Assembly: GCA_963788965.1 (NCBI GenBank)
Contig: CAWBIK010000005.1
Span: forward strand, 1,178,001-1,242,000
Reading direction: 5' to 3'
Source: QHXQ01 sp963788965
Lineage (GTDB): Bacteria > Acidobacteriota > Blastocatellia > Pyrinomonadales > Pyrinomonadaceae
Length of the DNA stretch: 64,000 nt
Below, one piece after another: positions 18,434 through 27,648 of this stretch (position 1 is its first letter; every line of letters begins with the position of its first letter). The position numbers and the translations under genes are program-made. Under the pieces are notes generated by a model, which did no database searches, was not told the origin of the DNA, and saw only the letters and a list, made by a program, of their open reading frames with translations.

Positions 18434-18530
18434 ACGGGGATTGAACGCGAGAAATTTATGGGCAGCGACTAACAGGCACGCATGATCATAACTTGCCACC
18501 GGCAAATACAAAGCTCAACGTAGAACATTA

Positions 18531-18651
18531 ACCACAAAGACACGAAGACACGAAAGAAATAATGACCGCAGCATGATGAATAAGTATCAACCTATCTTTC
18601 ATTCATCATTCATCGTTCATCTGTTCTTTCGTGTCTTCGTGTCCTTGTGGT
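18531..18651. repeat. 28-bp inverted repeat of CACGAAGA octamers (family A) enclosing a family B pair
   Basis: Arms 18531-18558 and 18624-18651 are complementary with a single mismatch over 28 bp. Units are 8 nt of the form CACGAAGA. The 65-bp interior contains ATGATGAAT- and ATTCATCAT-type family B units, so one repeat type is nested within another. It lies directly after the rtcB stop (18668). Confidence 0.9.
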
Positions 18652-18667
18652 GAATATTCGTTCCGGT

Positions 18668-20654
18668 TCAGTAATGACTGCTTGACTTCTTCGCCCCGCG
18701 CTTCTTTTGTCTGCCCTTGCGTGCGTCCGCGCCTTTGAGTGAGGCGAGCGGCCAGAGTTGATGCTCGATCTCGGCCAAGCCTGCTTCGACGACGGCGCGC
18801 GACGACCTCTTCGGCCGGTTTATAGCAAGGCGCGGCTTCATCCAACGGCACGCGCCCGTTCGTGTTGACGAGGATGCCGGCCGCTCTGTACTCGTCGTCA
18901 ATCGCGCGTTGCGAGAGCGTCCGCATGGCCTCGCCGCGCGAAAGGCGACGACCCGCGCCGTGGTTGACCGAGTAGCCGCTGCGCTCTGCGCCTGCGCAGC
19001 GGGCGCAGGATGTAGCTCCAATCTTTGTTGCTGCCGGGGATCAAGACGGGATGCCCGGTCTGCTCCCAGAACGTGCCCTTCAGCGCGGGATGGCCGGCGG
19101 GGAAGGCGCGCGTCGCGCCCTTGCGATGCACCCACACGTCGCCGTAAGTCCGGATGCCACTCGTGCTGCACAAGGTTGTGACTGATCTCGTAGAGCAACT
19201 CAAGCTCCGCGCCGAACGTCGCGCGAAACGCTTCCGCGACCTGCTCGAAGATGATCAGGCGATTGAGAATCGCGTAGTTGCCACCGGCCGCGACCGCGTT
19301 CAGATAATCGCGGTAGTGCGCCGAGTCGGGCGTGAAATAACCGAGGTCTATATCCGTGATCGCATCGGGCCGCTCGTTGCGTGCCAACTCGAAATAGTTG
19401 GTCGCCAGCCCGTGCCCGAAGCCGCGACTGCCCGTATGCACCTGCACAAAGAGCGTGCCCGTCTGCTCCGAGCGTTGCAGTTCGATGAAGTGATTGCCGC
19501 CGCCGAGACTGCCCAGTTGATTCAAGCCGCGCTCCGGTCTGCCCTTTGCCGCCCCACGGAATCTGCCAACTATCATCCACCGGGATGCGATGCCGCTCAG
19601 CCCGGCTGCGGTCAAACGTCGCCCCGTACTTTTCAACGTAATACTCCGCGCCGCCCCGCACCAGGTTGTTGAACTCCGGCTTCGACAACGCGCCCAACTT
19701 CACACTCTTCCCGCCCGCGCCCATGTTCACCCGCTCCATCACCGCGCGATTAAACTCCATCCGCCGCTCCGGCGTCGCCGCCCCCGCTGCAACCTTCGAC
19801 TGCGCGCTCATCATCCCGCAGTTATGCACGAACACACCCGCCGCCAGCGCGAAGTTGCCGTACTCAGGCACGGTCAGACAGTACACATCTTCACGCCGCT
19901 CAACTTGCTCGACCGAGACAACTTTGTGGTTGTAACTAGGTTGCCTAAGCAAACTTTGCTCATTGCCGAGCGCAGAAGTGATACTGGCATACTCATCTTT
20001 CTTAGTGTGTGCGTTGAAGGGCATCAGGGAAGTGCCCACCATCAGGTCTTGCGCTTCGCGATAACTCCCGTCGCGCAACATGAACTCGTGATCCGGTGTG
20101 CAGCAGATCGCCCGGCCGTTGTCCAGTGTTACTTTGACGAGTTGCGCGTCGCGTGCGCGTCTTTTTCGCCGTCGCTTTGGCGACGACGATCTTATGTTCG
20201 GCCGAGATGGAATAGACGAACACTTCCGCGCCGCGCGCGGCCAGTTCGCCAATCGGATACGAACGGCCAGTCTACTGTCGGCACGAGCGTGTCGGCCGTG
20301 AAGCAGCCGATGTCGTAGCCCACGGGCCCCATGGCGACTGCGCCGGTGGCGTGGTCGGTGATGAGGACGCAGCCGACGGGGACGCCGTAGCCGTAGTGTG
20401 TGTCGGGTGTGATGACGACGAGGCGCACGCCGGGGAAGCGTGTGGCGTTGACGATCTGGCGATAGAGTATGTCTTCCGCGTCGGTCGAGGAGTTGCTTCG
20501 TTAAGAAGAGGCGCACGGGCACGTCGCCGATGTCGTCGGTGCGCAGTTCATAATAACCGTCGCCGTGCCAGCGGGCGTGATGCTTCCAGTTGTCGGCGTG
20601 CTTGAGTGTCTTGGCCACCTTGAGTGCTTTTGCGTCGGGTCGTTCTGCCGCCAT
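18668..20654 (-). CDS. rtcB: RNA-splicing ligase RtcB with in-frame mini-intein (seven frame breaks)
   Basis: RtcB joins RNA 2',3'-cyclic phosphate or 3'-phosphate ends to 5'-OH using GTP and Mn2+. Family segments seen in order: HADNWKHHARWHG, LVVITPDTHYGYGVPVG, MGPVGYDIGC (metal-binding Cys), CGMMSAQSKV after the intein, WQIPWGGKG, LGSLGGGNHFIELQ, GSRGFGHGLA, SGYSVNHGAGRR (guanylylated-His loop) and RAIDDEYRAAGIL. An intein of about 161 residues interrupts the metal-binding site. Frames change near 20485, 20271, 20160, 19543, 19149, 18990 and 18802, always in the +1 sense. Removing one base at each gives about 659 residues, or about 498 after splicing, normal for RtcB. Either bad consensus or a decayed gene. 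Confidence 0.88.
19821..20305 (-). other. Mini-intein inside RtcB, inserted before the metal-binding Cys
   Basis: Begins with Cys1 in GCFTADTLVPTVDGRSYPIG (block A, after correcting one base). Block B is LDNGRAICCTPDHEFMLRDG with the TxxH motif as TPDH. Blocks F and G are EDVYCLTVPEYGNFALAAG and VFVHN, followed by Cys+1. The final HN dipeptide and Cys+1 are the standard splicing residues. About 161 residues is too short for a LAGLIDADG homing endonuclease, so it is a mini-intein. The insertion point splits DIG/CGMM, so the metal-binding Cys of RtcB doubles as the splicing nucleophile. The archaeal Pyrococcus RtcB intein is reported at the same place. Confidence 0.85.
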
Positions 20655-20665
20655 GTTCGTCTCCC

Positions 20666-21207
20666 TTAATCGGCTTCGTTCGTTGTGTGCGTGGCTGTCA
20701 AGCGCAGCCAGATAACGTCGGCAATGTCGGCCGCGCTTTGTCGGGCGTCAACCGGCACGCGATGCGTTGCGAGTTGATATGTGGCGCGTCGTTGCTCGTA
20801 ACGCGCGCGGGCCTGTGCGCGATCAGGCGCGAGCGGGCGCGCATCCGTGCCGCCGTGATGCGTTGCCAGCATAACTCGAACGGTGCGTCGAGCCAGATGA
20901 CGACGCAAGCGTGTTGCGCGGTCAACGCGCGGTTGCGCGCGACTGACCACGCGCCGCCGCCGAGCGCGATGATGCGGGCATTGCTATCGAGCGCGGCGCG
21001 CAGCGCTTCTGTTTCAAGTTTACGAAAGCGCGGCTCGCCGTCTGCGTCTATGATCGCGGCGGCAGTGCGCCCATGACGCGCGGCGATGAACTCGTCGAGG
21101 TCGAGCCACGCACAATTCAGTCGCGCAGCGAGCGCGCGCGCTACGGTCGTCTTGCCCGCGCACATGAAGCCGGTGATGACGATGCGCGGCGTGTGCTGCG
21201 TCGTCAT
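20666..21207 (-). CDS. aroK: Shikimate kinase (frame broken near 20845)
   Basis: Phosphorylates shikimate with ATP in the chorismate pathway. Walker A is GFMCAGKTTVARAL; DLDEFIAARHG and the FRKLETEALRAAL segment form the shikimate pocket; ALGGGAW is the Walker-B-like loop. The C-terminal lid region TDARPLAPDRAQARARYEQR lies in another frame, joined by one missing base near 20845, and the gene ends at 20666. Restored length is about 180 residues, as expected. ATG at 21207 overlaps the aroA stop by ATGA, so aroA and aroK are translationally coupled: two steps of the same pathway in one transcript. Confidence 0.88.
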
Positions 21208-22551
21208 CGTTCCACCACCGAGGCGAGCCGCGCGAAGAACTCCGGAAAGGAGACGGCGACGCAATCAGCGCCGACGATCTCCGACTCGCCATGCGCGACG
21301 AGCGCGGCGACGGCGCAAGCCATAGCGATGCGATGGTCGCCGTAAGAGTCAGCGCGCGCGCCTGTCAGTTTTGTTGGACCTGCGACCGTTAGCCCGTCGT
21401 CATATTCTTCGACCTCCGCGCCGAACGCGCGCAAGGCACGCACCATCGCCGTGATGCGATCCGTCTCCTTCACGCGCAACTCGGCCGCGTCGCGGATCGT
21501 CAAGCCGCCTTCGAGTTGCGTGCCGAGCACGGCGAGGATCGGCAGTTCATCAATGAGGCCCGCGATGACGGGGCCGCGCAACACGTTCGCATCAGGGCGC
21601 GCGCGTGCGAGTCCGCCCCGCACGCGCACGTCGCCCACAGGCTCGTTTGTATCTTCGCGCACGTTTTCGATCTCTATGTCTGCGCCGAGAGCGCGCAAGG
21701 TGTCGAGCAGTTGGGCGCGCGATGGGGTTGAGGCCCGCGCCTGTTATCGTTAGATCAGAGCCGGGCAGGAGCGCCGCCGCGACGAGGAAGAAGGCCGCCG
21801 CGGAGATGTCGCCGGGGATCACGCAGGGGCGCGGCGCAAGTTGCGGCGTTGGCCCGACGATGGAGACGACGCGGGCCGGCACGCCTGTCAATGTCGCCGC
21901 GTTTATGTCCGCGCCGGCCAGTGTGACCGTGTTTGTTTCCACTTCGACACCGAACCAGCGCAGCAGTCGTTCTGTGTGATCGCGCGTCGGTGTCTGCTCA
22001 AAGACTGTGGTGCGCCCGTCGGCGTAGAGGCCGGCAAGCAGCACGCACGACTTGACCTGCGCGCTGGCGATTGCTGGTGTGTAATTGATGGCCGCGAGCG
22101 GCCGGCGGCCTGTGACGCGGAGCGGCGCGCGGTCTGCATGCGCTTCGATGCGCGCGCCCATCTGCGCGAGCGGTTCGATGACGCGCCGCATGGGCCGCGC
22201 GCGCAGAGACTCGTCGCCTGTGATGGTGGTCGTGAACGTTTGACCGGCGAGCACGCCCGCGAGCAGGCGCATGGTCGTGCCGCTGTTGCCGCAGTCGAGC
22301 GGCGCGGTCGGCGTGGCGGGCAGTTGTAAGCCTGCGCCGTCGATCTCGACGGTCGTGTCCTGTTGTCTGACTGCGACGCCAAGTTGCGCGAGACAAGCGA
22401 GCGTCGAGGCGCAGTCGGCGCTGGTGGAATAGTTCTCGACGCGCACGCGGCCCGCTGCGAGCGCGGCGAACATGGCCGCGCGATGCGAGATGGACTTGTC
22501 GCCGGGCACGCGTAAGCGCCCGCGCACGCGCCGTGCAGGTTGCACCTTCAT
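21204..22551 (-). CDS. aroA: 3-phosphoshikimate 1-carboxyvinyltransferase (EPSP synthase; frame broken near 21722)
   Basis: Transfers enolpyruvyl from PEP to shikimate-3-phosphate. Motifs: GRLRVPGDKSISHRA (substrate Lys in GDKS), LDCGNSGTTMRLLAG, GDESLRARPMRRVIEPL, ASAQVKSCVLLAGLYA, VIPGDISAAAFFLVAAAL and, after the break, LGTQLEGGLTIRDAAELRVKE (shown in part), DSYGDHRIAMACAVAA. One extra base between GAGLNPI and RAQLLDTLRALGAD joins the halves into about 448 residues. ATG at 22551 fits the family start (MKVQPARRVRG). The stop overlaps aroK. Residues around the PEP site look like class I-type GNSGT rather than a known resistant variant; not conclusive. Confidence 0.9.
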
Positions 22552-22679
22552 GCGGCCATGATAAAGGCAAACGGTAAAAGGCAAAACTTGTAGACGAATC
22601 TTTGCGCGCTGGTTCTGCCGGCCAATTTGGCCGGTTGCCGGTTGCCGTTTACCGGGTGCTTTCAGCGTTCGCCTTCTTC

Positions 22680-22708
22680 TTGACAGTCGCGCGGCGAGCG
22701 TGTTACAT
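22680..22708 (+). promoter_or_regulatory. Sigma-70-type promoter for the RsbW/RsbV genes
   Basis: A perfect TTGACA at 22680-22685 is followed 17 nt later by TTACAT at 22703-22708. The predicted start near 22715 leaves a leader of about 90 nt before the anti-sigma kinase-like gene. Confidence 0.55.
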
Positions 22709-22805
22709 CGTCGTGCGCTTTAATTTCCAATGTTTGCGGGGATAGTGCGCTAAGCTCCGAGCGTCAGCGCCGGAGTTTTCGTAACGACCCGCGCGAGCCG
22801 CTATC

Positions 22806-23219
22806 TTGACGGACGAGACGACAGAACTGATGCTGCCGAGCCGCGTCGAGTCAATCGCCGAAGCGGCGACGGCGGCGGACGAAGTGGCCCGCCGCCTCGG
22901 CTTGAGCGAAGAGGCCGCTTACGGGCTGGACTTGGCCGTGCGCGAGGCCGTGACGAACGCAGTCTTGCACGGTAACAAGCAAGCGGCGGACGTGCCGGTC
23001 GAGTTGACGTTTGCCGATCAGGGGCGGCAACTGGTCGTGACCGTGCGCGACCGCGGCACGGGGTTCGACCCGACCGAAGTGGCCGACCCGACCGACCCGC
23101 AGAACTTGTTGAAAGCGTCGGGGCGCGGCATCCTCTTCATGCGCTCGTTCATGGACGAGGTTGAGTGGACGCTGCATCCGGAAGGCGGCACGGTCGTGCG
23201 GATGACGAAAAGAAAGTAA
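22806..23219 (+). CDS. RsbW-like anti-sigma factor / serine kinase ATPase
   Basis: A 137-residue HATPase_c_2 protein of the GHKL fold. N-box LDLAVREAVTNAVLHGNK, G1-like DRGTGFDP and G2-like GRGILFMRSFMDEVEW are all visible. Such proteins bind a sigma factor and release it when the STAS antagonist is dephosphorylated. The next gene encodes that antagonist, 132 bp away. The start TTG 22806 is read from the frame; ATG 22830 is an alternative. No PP2C phosphatase or sigma factor gene is nearby, so the target is unknown. Confidence 0.88.
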   Translation: MTDETTELMLPSRVESIAEAATAADEVARRLGLSEEAAYGLDLAVREAVTNAVLHGNKQAADVPVELTFADQGRQLVVTVRDRGTGFDPTEVADPTDPQNLLKASGRGILFMRSFMDEVEWTLHPEGGTVVRMTKRK

Positions 23220-23222
23220 GCA

Positions 23223-23331
23223 GTAGGCGGGCGGCAGTAGGCAGTTAAAAAAAACTGACCTGTTGGCCAACTGGCGCATGACGAAGCCTTAAAGACCTAC
23301 TGACTGTTGACGATTAACTATTGACTACTTT
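23223..23331. repeat. CAGTAGG and TGACNAT heptamer arrays (family E)
   Basis: CAGTAGG-type units with CGGGCGG variants occupy 23225-23250. A second array of four 7-nt units (TGACTGT, TGACGAT, TAACTAT, TGACTAC) starts at 23301. A stretch of eight A's and a short inverted repeat (GTTGGCCAAC) lie between. It separates the RsbW- and RsbV-like genes. Confidence 0.8.
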
Positions 23332-23351
23332 TTGAATGGAGAATTGCGGCA

Positions 23352-23699
23352 ATGGCTGAACTGAACATTTCCGAACGGCAAGCCGGCGACGTGACGGTGC
23401 TTGACCTGAGCGGCAAGATCACGATTGGTGAAGGCAGCGTCGGCTTGCGCAGCGCCATCCGGCGGCTGATCGAAGAGGGCAAGAAGAAGATTCTCTTGAA
23501 TCTGGGCCAAGTCAGTTATGTGGATTCGAGCGGCATCGGCGAACTCGTCTCCAGCTTCACGACGATTGGGCGCGAGAACGGCCAGTTGAAGATCGTCAAC
23601 CTGACGCAGAAGATTCAAGACTTGCTCGCCATCACCAAGCTGCTGACCGTCTTCGACGTGTACGAAGACGAAGCCACCGCGCTCAACAGCTTCAAATAA
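23352..23699 (+). CDS. STAS-domain anti-sigma factor antagonist (RsbV-like)
   Basis: A 115-residue single STAS domain. VTVLDLSGKITIGEGSV forms the first strands; the phospho-site motif is LGQVSYVDSSGIGELV, where the Ser of DSSG is the usual target of the partner kinase. In the partner-switch scheme the unphosphorylated form binds the RsbW-like protein encoded just upstream and frees its sigma factor. A GGAG ribosome-binding site precedes the ATG by about 9 nt. Partner assignment is inferred from adjacency. Confidence 0.92.
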   Translation: MAELNISERQAGDVTVLDLSGKITIGEGSVGLRSAIRRLIEEGKKKILLNLGQVSYVDSSGIGELVSSFTTIGRENGQLKIVNLTQKIQDLLAITKLLTVFDVYEDEATALNSFK

Positions 23700-23701
23700 A
23701 G

Positions 23702-23781
23702 CAGTGCCAAGTGGCGAGTGACAAGTGACGAGTTAATACTTGTCCTGACTCGTCACTCGTCACCTGTCACTCGTCACTGCT
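23702..23781. repeat. Inverted repeat of GTCACNN heptamers (family D)
   Basis: GAGTGAC/AAGTGAC-type units at 23714-23733 pair with four successive GTCACNN units starting at 23752, 23759, 23766 and 23773. The register is exactly 7 nt throughout. It abuts the start of the DUF2062 gene; the last unit ends 5 bp before its ATG. Confidence 0.9.
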
Positions 23782-23784
23782 TTT

Positions 23785-24270
23785 ATGATTCGCGCCGCGT
23801 TTCGCCGTCTGCTCGCGCTGGACGATCCGCCCGAGCGGACGGCGCTTGCTTTTGCCGTCGGCGTCTTCATCGCCTTCTCGCCCTTTTTGGGGTTGCACAC
23901 GATCATGGCAACCCTCATCGCCTTCATCTTTCGCTTCAACAAGATCGCCATCTACACGGGCACGTTCATCAACAACCCGTTTTTGACGCTCGTGCCGATC
24001 ATCTTCTTGTCTTACGGCGTCGGCGCGCTCTGTTTGGGTCGCCCCATGCAGTTGCCGCGCGAAGGCTTGGCGCTGCTTGGCGAGCCGCACCTGCTCACAG
24101 GCGCATACTGGCACGAGTTAATGGGGCACAGTCGGGACATATTGCTGCCGTTCACCATCGGCGGCCTCATCCTCTCCGTCGTTTGTTCGCTGGTCGCCTA
24201 TCCTGTAACCTTACGGCTGTTGCGCGCAAGCAAAGAGTTGCAGGCACGCCGCCGCGCCGCCCACAAATAG
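23785..24270 (+). CDS. DUF2062 membrane protein
   Basis: 161 residues. The conserved DUF2062 core is present: PERTALAFAVGVFIAFSPFLGLHTI, FRFNKIAIYTGTFINNPFL (here split across two segments) and a final membrane helix in LPFTIGGLILSVVCSLVAY. Three to four hydrophobic segments are seen. The family is widespread, often beside polysaccharide or glycosyltransferase genes; its function is not established. The ATG is immediately preceded by a family D repeat, so its ribosome-binding site, if any, would lie inside the repeat. Confidence 0.88.
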   Translation: MIRAAFRRLLALDDPPERTALAFAVGVFIAFSPFLGLHTIMATLIAFIFRFNKIAIYTGTFINNPFLTLVPIIFLSYGVGALCLGRPMQLPREGLALLGEPHLLTGAYWHELMGHSRDILLPFTIGGLILSVVCSLVAYPVTLRLLRASKELQARRRAAHK

Positions 24271-24375
24271 GGCCGGCGCGCGCCCGGCACACTTTAAGCC
24301 CCGGACATCTTTTTCAAGCCATGCTTCATCCCTAACCTTGCTCACCAACAGGTCTGAGCTTGTCGGATCGTACAC

Positions 24376-26287
24376 ATGATGTATAAGCAATTATTGATCA
24401 TCGCCGGCCTCGCGCTCGGTTCGACCTTCGCACACGCGCAGGGCACTACTACTACTATCGCAGCCACCCACGCGCACGCAGTCGCCGCCCACGAACACGC
24501 AAGCGCCGCCACGCGCCGCTAGCCTCGACCTGTCTGAGTACGGCGTGCAGTTCGCGCCCGACCAGCGTTTGATCGTCGTGATGGCGGCGCTCGATGCCGC
24601 CGGCTTCGAGCCGACGCCGGGCAAAGCGCCCGCAGTGTTTCGCGCGCAGGTGCGACGCGAGCAGACGGCCCTCGACGCTGATCTGCAACGACGCCTGCAA
24701 CGCTTCTACGAGTTGAACAAACTGCCGGGCAACCACACGGCCGCGGAGCAGGCGGCGCGCTACGTCTCGCTGGCCTTCGCATTGGGGCCGCCGCCCGCGT
24801 TTGAAGCGCCCGCGCGTTCAGACGATCTCTCGCAAGGCGTGCTGGAAGTGCTCGACTTCGCACCGCTCGTGCGCGAGTTTTATCGCAAGTCCGGCCTCGA
24901 CGCGCGCCTGCCCGCTTACGTCAGAGACTATCAAACGGCCGGCGACGAACTCCGGCGGCCGATGGCCGAGATGGTGCGCGGCGTGCTTGCCTTCCTGCAC
25001 ACGCGCCCCGTCACGACGTTGCTGGAACGCGTCGCCACCAACACGTCGGCGGACCAGAAGAAGAAAAGCGGCGGACAGGTTTACACCACGCGTGAGCGCG
25101 AGCGGCGCTTCGTCGTCGTGCCCGATCTGCTCGGCGCGCCCGGCGCGATCAACCTGCGCACCATCGGCGACGACTACTTTCTGGTCGTGCCGTTCAACAC
25201 CGACCCGCGCACGTCCGAAGTGCGCCGCGCCTATCTGCAATTTCTGATCGACCCGATCATCCTGCGGCACAACCGCGCCATCGCCGCGCGCCGCGCAGAG
25301 TTGCGCACGCTGCTCGACGGCGCGAAAGCGCCACCGATAACGCCAGCGAAAACCACGCCGGTCGCGGAGGTCGAACAGTTCATCGAACCCACCGGTGCGC
25401 CGCGCTACGACATCTTCACGGCCGTCGGGCGTTCGCTTGTGGTTGCGGCGGACGTGCAGATGAGCGTGTCTGCGCGCACGCGGCGGTTGACTGAAGACGC
25501 GGCCGCGCGTTTGCCGAAGGCGGCGGACGAACCGACACGCACGCAGATCAGGCAAGACTTGCAGGCGGCGCTCACCGCTGTCGAGGACGAGAAGACGGCG
25601 CAACTGGCCGAGGCTTATGAGCGCGGCGCGGTGCTGGCTTTCTACTTCTCAGATCAGTTGCGCGAGCAGTCCGACGCAGGCTTCGACATCGCGGAACTGT
25701 TCAGCGACATGGTGGCGCGCTTCGATGCGGCGCGCGAACAGCGGCGACTACCCGAAGCCGCGACCGCACGCGCCCGTGCGCTTGTAGCCCGCAAGCGCCC
25801 GCAGGCGGCATCACAGACCGCAAGTGGCGGCGGCAGCGAAGACGAGCCGGCACTGGCGCGGCGCGCACTGCTAGTTAAAAACTTGGACGACGCGAACCAA
25901 TTATTGCGGTTGAAAAAGTATGAAGAGGCGGAGACGCGGCTCAAGGGTTTGATGCAAGAGTATCAGGGCGAGCCGCGCGTCTTCTTCGCGCTCGCACAGG
26001 TGGCGAGCAGTTCGGCGCAGGACGCGTTCGACGAAGAACTGCGGGCTGAACGGCTAGGGCGTGCGCTCGCCAACTATCGCTTCGCCGTCCAACATGCCGC
26101 ACTCGATGTTGAAACCGACCGCGCCCTCGCCTCGCGCGCCCACACGGCGATGGGCCGCATCCTCATGTTTCTTGATCGCACCGACGAAGCGCGCAAAGAG
26201 TTCGACGCCGCCATCCAATTAGGCGACGTGCCTAACGGCGCGTACCGCGAGGCGCAAGCCGAAAAAGCTAAACTGCAACAGCCGTAG
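24376..26287 (+). CDS. Large exported protein with TPR-like C-terminus (frame broken at an ACT run near 24450)
   Basis: ATG at 24376 begins a signal peptide, MMYKQLLIIAGLALGSTFA with AHAQ at the cleavage site. The frame breaks inside four ACT triplets; one extra base there continues into a Thr/Pro/Gln linker and then LDLSEYGVQFAPDQRLIVV. The body (about 60-430) is an unfamiliar alpha/beta region with VYTTRERERRFVVVPDLLG. The end (about 490-636) is helical and TPR-like, with LLRLKKYEEAETRLKGLMQ and MGRILMFLDRTDEARKEFD. It may act as a periplasmic scaffold; function unknown. Without correction the downstream frame could start only at internal codons near 24545. Confidence 0.7.
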
Positions 26288-26292
26288 AAATT

Positions 26293-26367
26293 TTAACCAC
26301 ACAGGACACAAAGGACACGAAGAACGATCAACGATCAGCTTCGTGTCCTTTGTGTCTGTGTGGTTAA
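26293..26367. repeat. 29-bp inverted repeat of family A octamers
   Basis: Arms 26293-26322 and 26339-26367 pair over 29 bp with a one-base bulge; loop of 16 nt. Units resemble GGACACGA/ACAAAGG. It lies between two convergent genes, 6 bp after one stop and 5 bp before the other, so it could end both transcripts. Confidence 0.9.
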
Positions 26368-26371
26368 TGCT

Positions 26372-27482
26372 TCACAGCACGACCGGCTTGACTCTTAACG
26401 GAGTAAGCGCACGACGCGGCGCAACGGGCGCGCGGGGCGCGACGATGACACGCGGCGCAACCATGGCGCGCGGCGTCTGCACACGAACGCGCGGCAGCGT
26501 GAAGGCAGCGGGCGGTGCAAGCGGGGCTTCGGGCGCAAAGATCGTGTTGGCTTGCGCCTTCTCCGGCGTCACCTTGATGGTGCGTGTGCGCTTGTCGCGT
26601 GTGACGTTCAACGTTACGTCGCCGTCGTCGCGGCGGTTCAGGATGCGGACGAGATCGCTCCCGGCTTTAATCCGTTCGCCGTCAACGTCCGTGATCACGT
26701 CGCCGGCCTTTCACTCCGGCTTTGGCTGCGGGGCCGTTCTCGCTCACCGAAGTAACGAGCACGCCGTCGCGGCCCGCGATGCCGAAGTAGTCGGCCAACT
26801 GTGCGGTCAGCGGCGTGGTCATGATGCCGATGCGGCGGCCCGCGCTGAAGAAGACGAAAGAGTTGCCCCCCGGCAGCTTGTCCAGCTGCTGCCGCAACTC
26901 TTCCGCGCGCTTGCGCCATTCTTCGTTGCGGTCCTTCCATTCCTCGCCGCGTTGTTGCCATTCTTCGGCGCGCTTCTTCATCTCGTCGCTGTCGAACGAA
27001 AAGCCTTCGCCGCGCGGCAGACTGAAAGATTGAATATGCGGGAAGTCGTCGCGGCGCGCGGCAAGCGTGGCGATCAACTCTTGCTCCGTGCCGTTGCGAC
27101 TGATGGTCAGGCGCGCGGCATGTTCCGGCGCGGCTTCGCTGATCAGACGCTGCAACTTCTGCACGCTCGTCACCGCCTCGCCGTCGAAGCGCAAGAGCAC
27201 GTCGCCCTTTTGCACGCCCGCGCGTGCGGCCGGACTGTTCTCCGCGACGCTTAAGACGCCGACGCCGCGCGGCTCGCCCGTCAAGTGATAACGACCGAGC
27301 GATTCTTTCGTCACCGCTTCGGTCGTGACGCCGAGGAAGTTGCCGCCGAAGATAGTCATCGAGAAGGCGCGCGCCTCCGGCGACTGTGCAGGCGGTGCGA
27401 TCACGGTCGTCTGCGCGCGCACACCGGCCGCTGTGGCCGCGAGCAGCAGGCCCACGGCGAAACACAAGGATGCTCTTGTCAT
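26372..27482 (-). CDS. Exported protein with two PDZ domains (frame broken near 26705)
   Basis: ATG at 27482 with GGAGG upstream starts a signal peptide (FAVGLLLAATAAGVRAQ). PDZ1 (about residues 40-120) contains GVGVLSVAENSPAARAGVQK and GDVLLRFDGEAV. A charged coiled segment follows (EEWQQRGEEWKDRNEEWRKR). PDZ2 has GVLVTSVSENGPAAKAGVK and, after one extra G, AGDVITDVDGERI. The tail is Ala/Pro/Arg-rich. No trypsin-like catalytic domain is present, so this is a PDZ-only periplasmic protein and not a DegP protease. Restored length is about 369 residues. Likely a peptide-binding or envelope stress adaptor; target unknown. Confidence 0.82.
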
Positions 27483-27648
27483 AAAATGAAATCCTCCAGA
27501 AGTATAAGGATGCTCCCGCCGCTTGCACGCCGAGCGCGCGCGCGAGTTCCGAAAAGTTGCCGCCGCGCAACAGCGGCCATCTGCTACACTGCCGAACTTG
27601 CCCACGCGCTAAAGGTAGACGCGCCGAGCGGCAGTTAAGTTTCACCAG

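Noticed and set aside
18668..20654. Group I/II intron in rtcB as the cause of the broken frame
   Set aside because: The inserted part encodes a recognisable intein with splice residues, and the remaining breaks are single-base.
26372..27482. DegP/HtrA protease
   Set aside because: No trypsin-like catalytic triad (His, Asp, Ser in GNSGG); only two PDZ domains and a charged helix are present.
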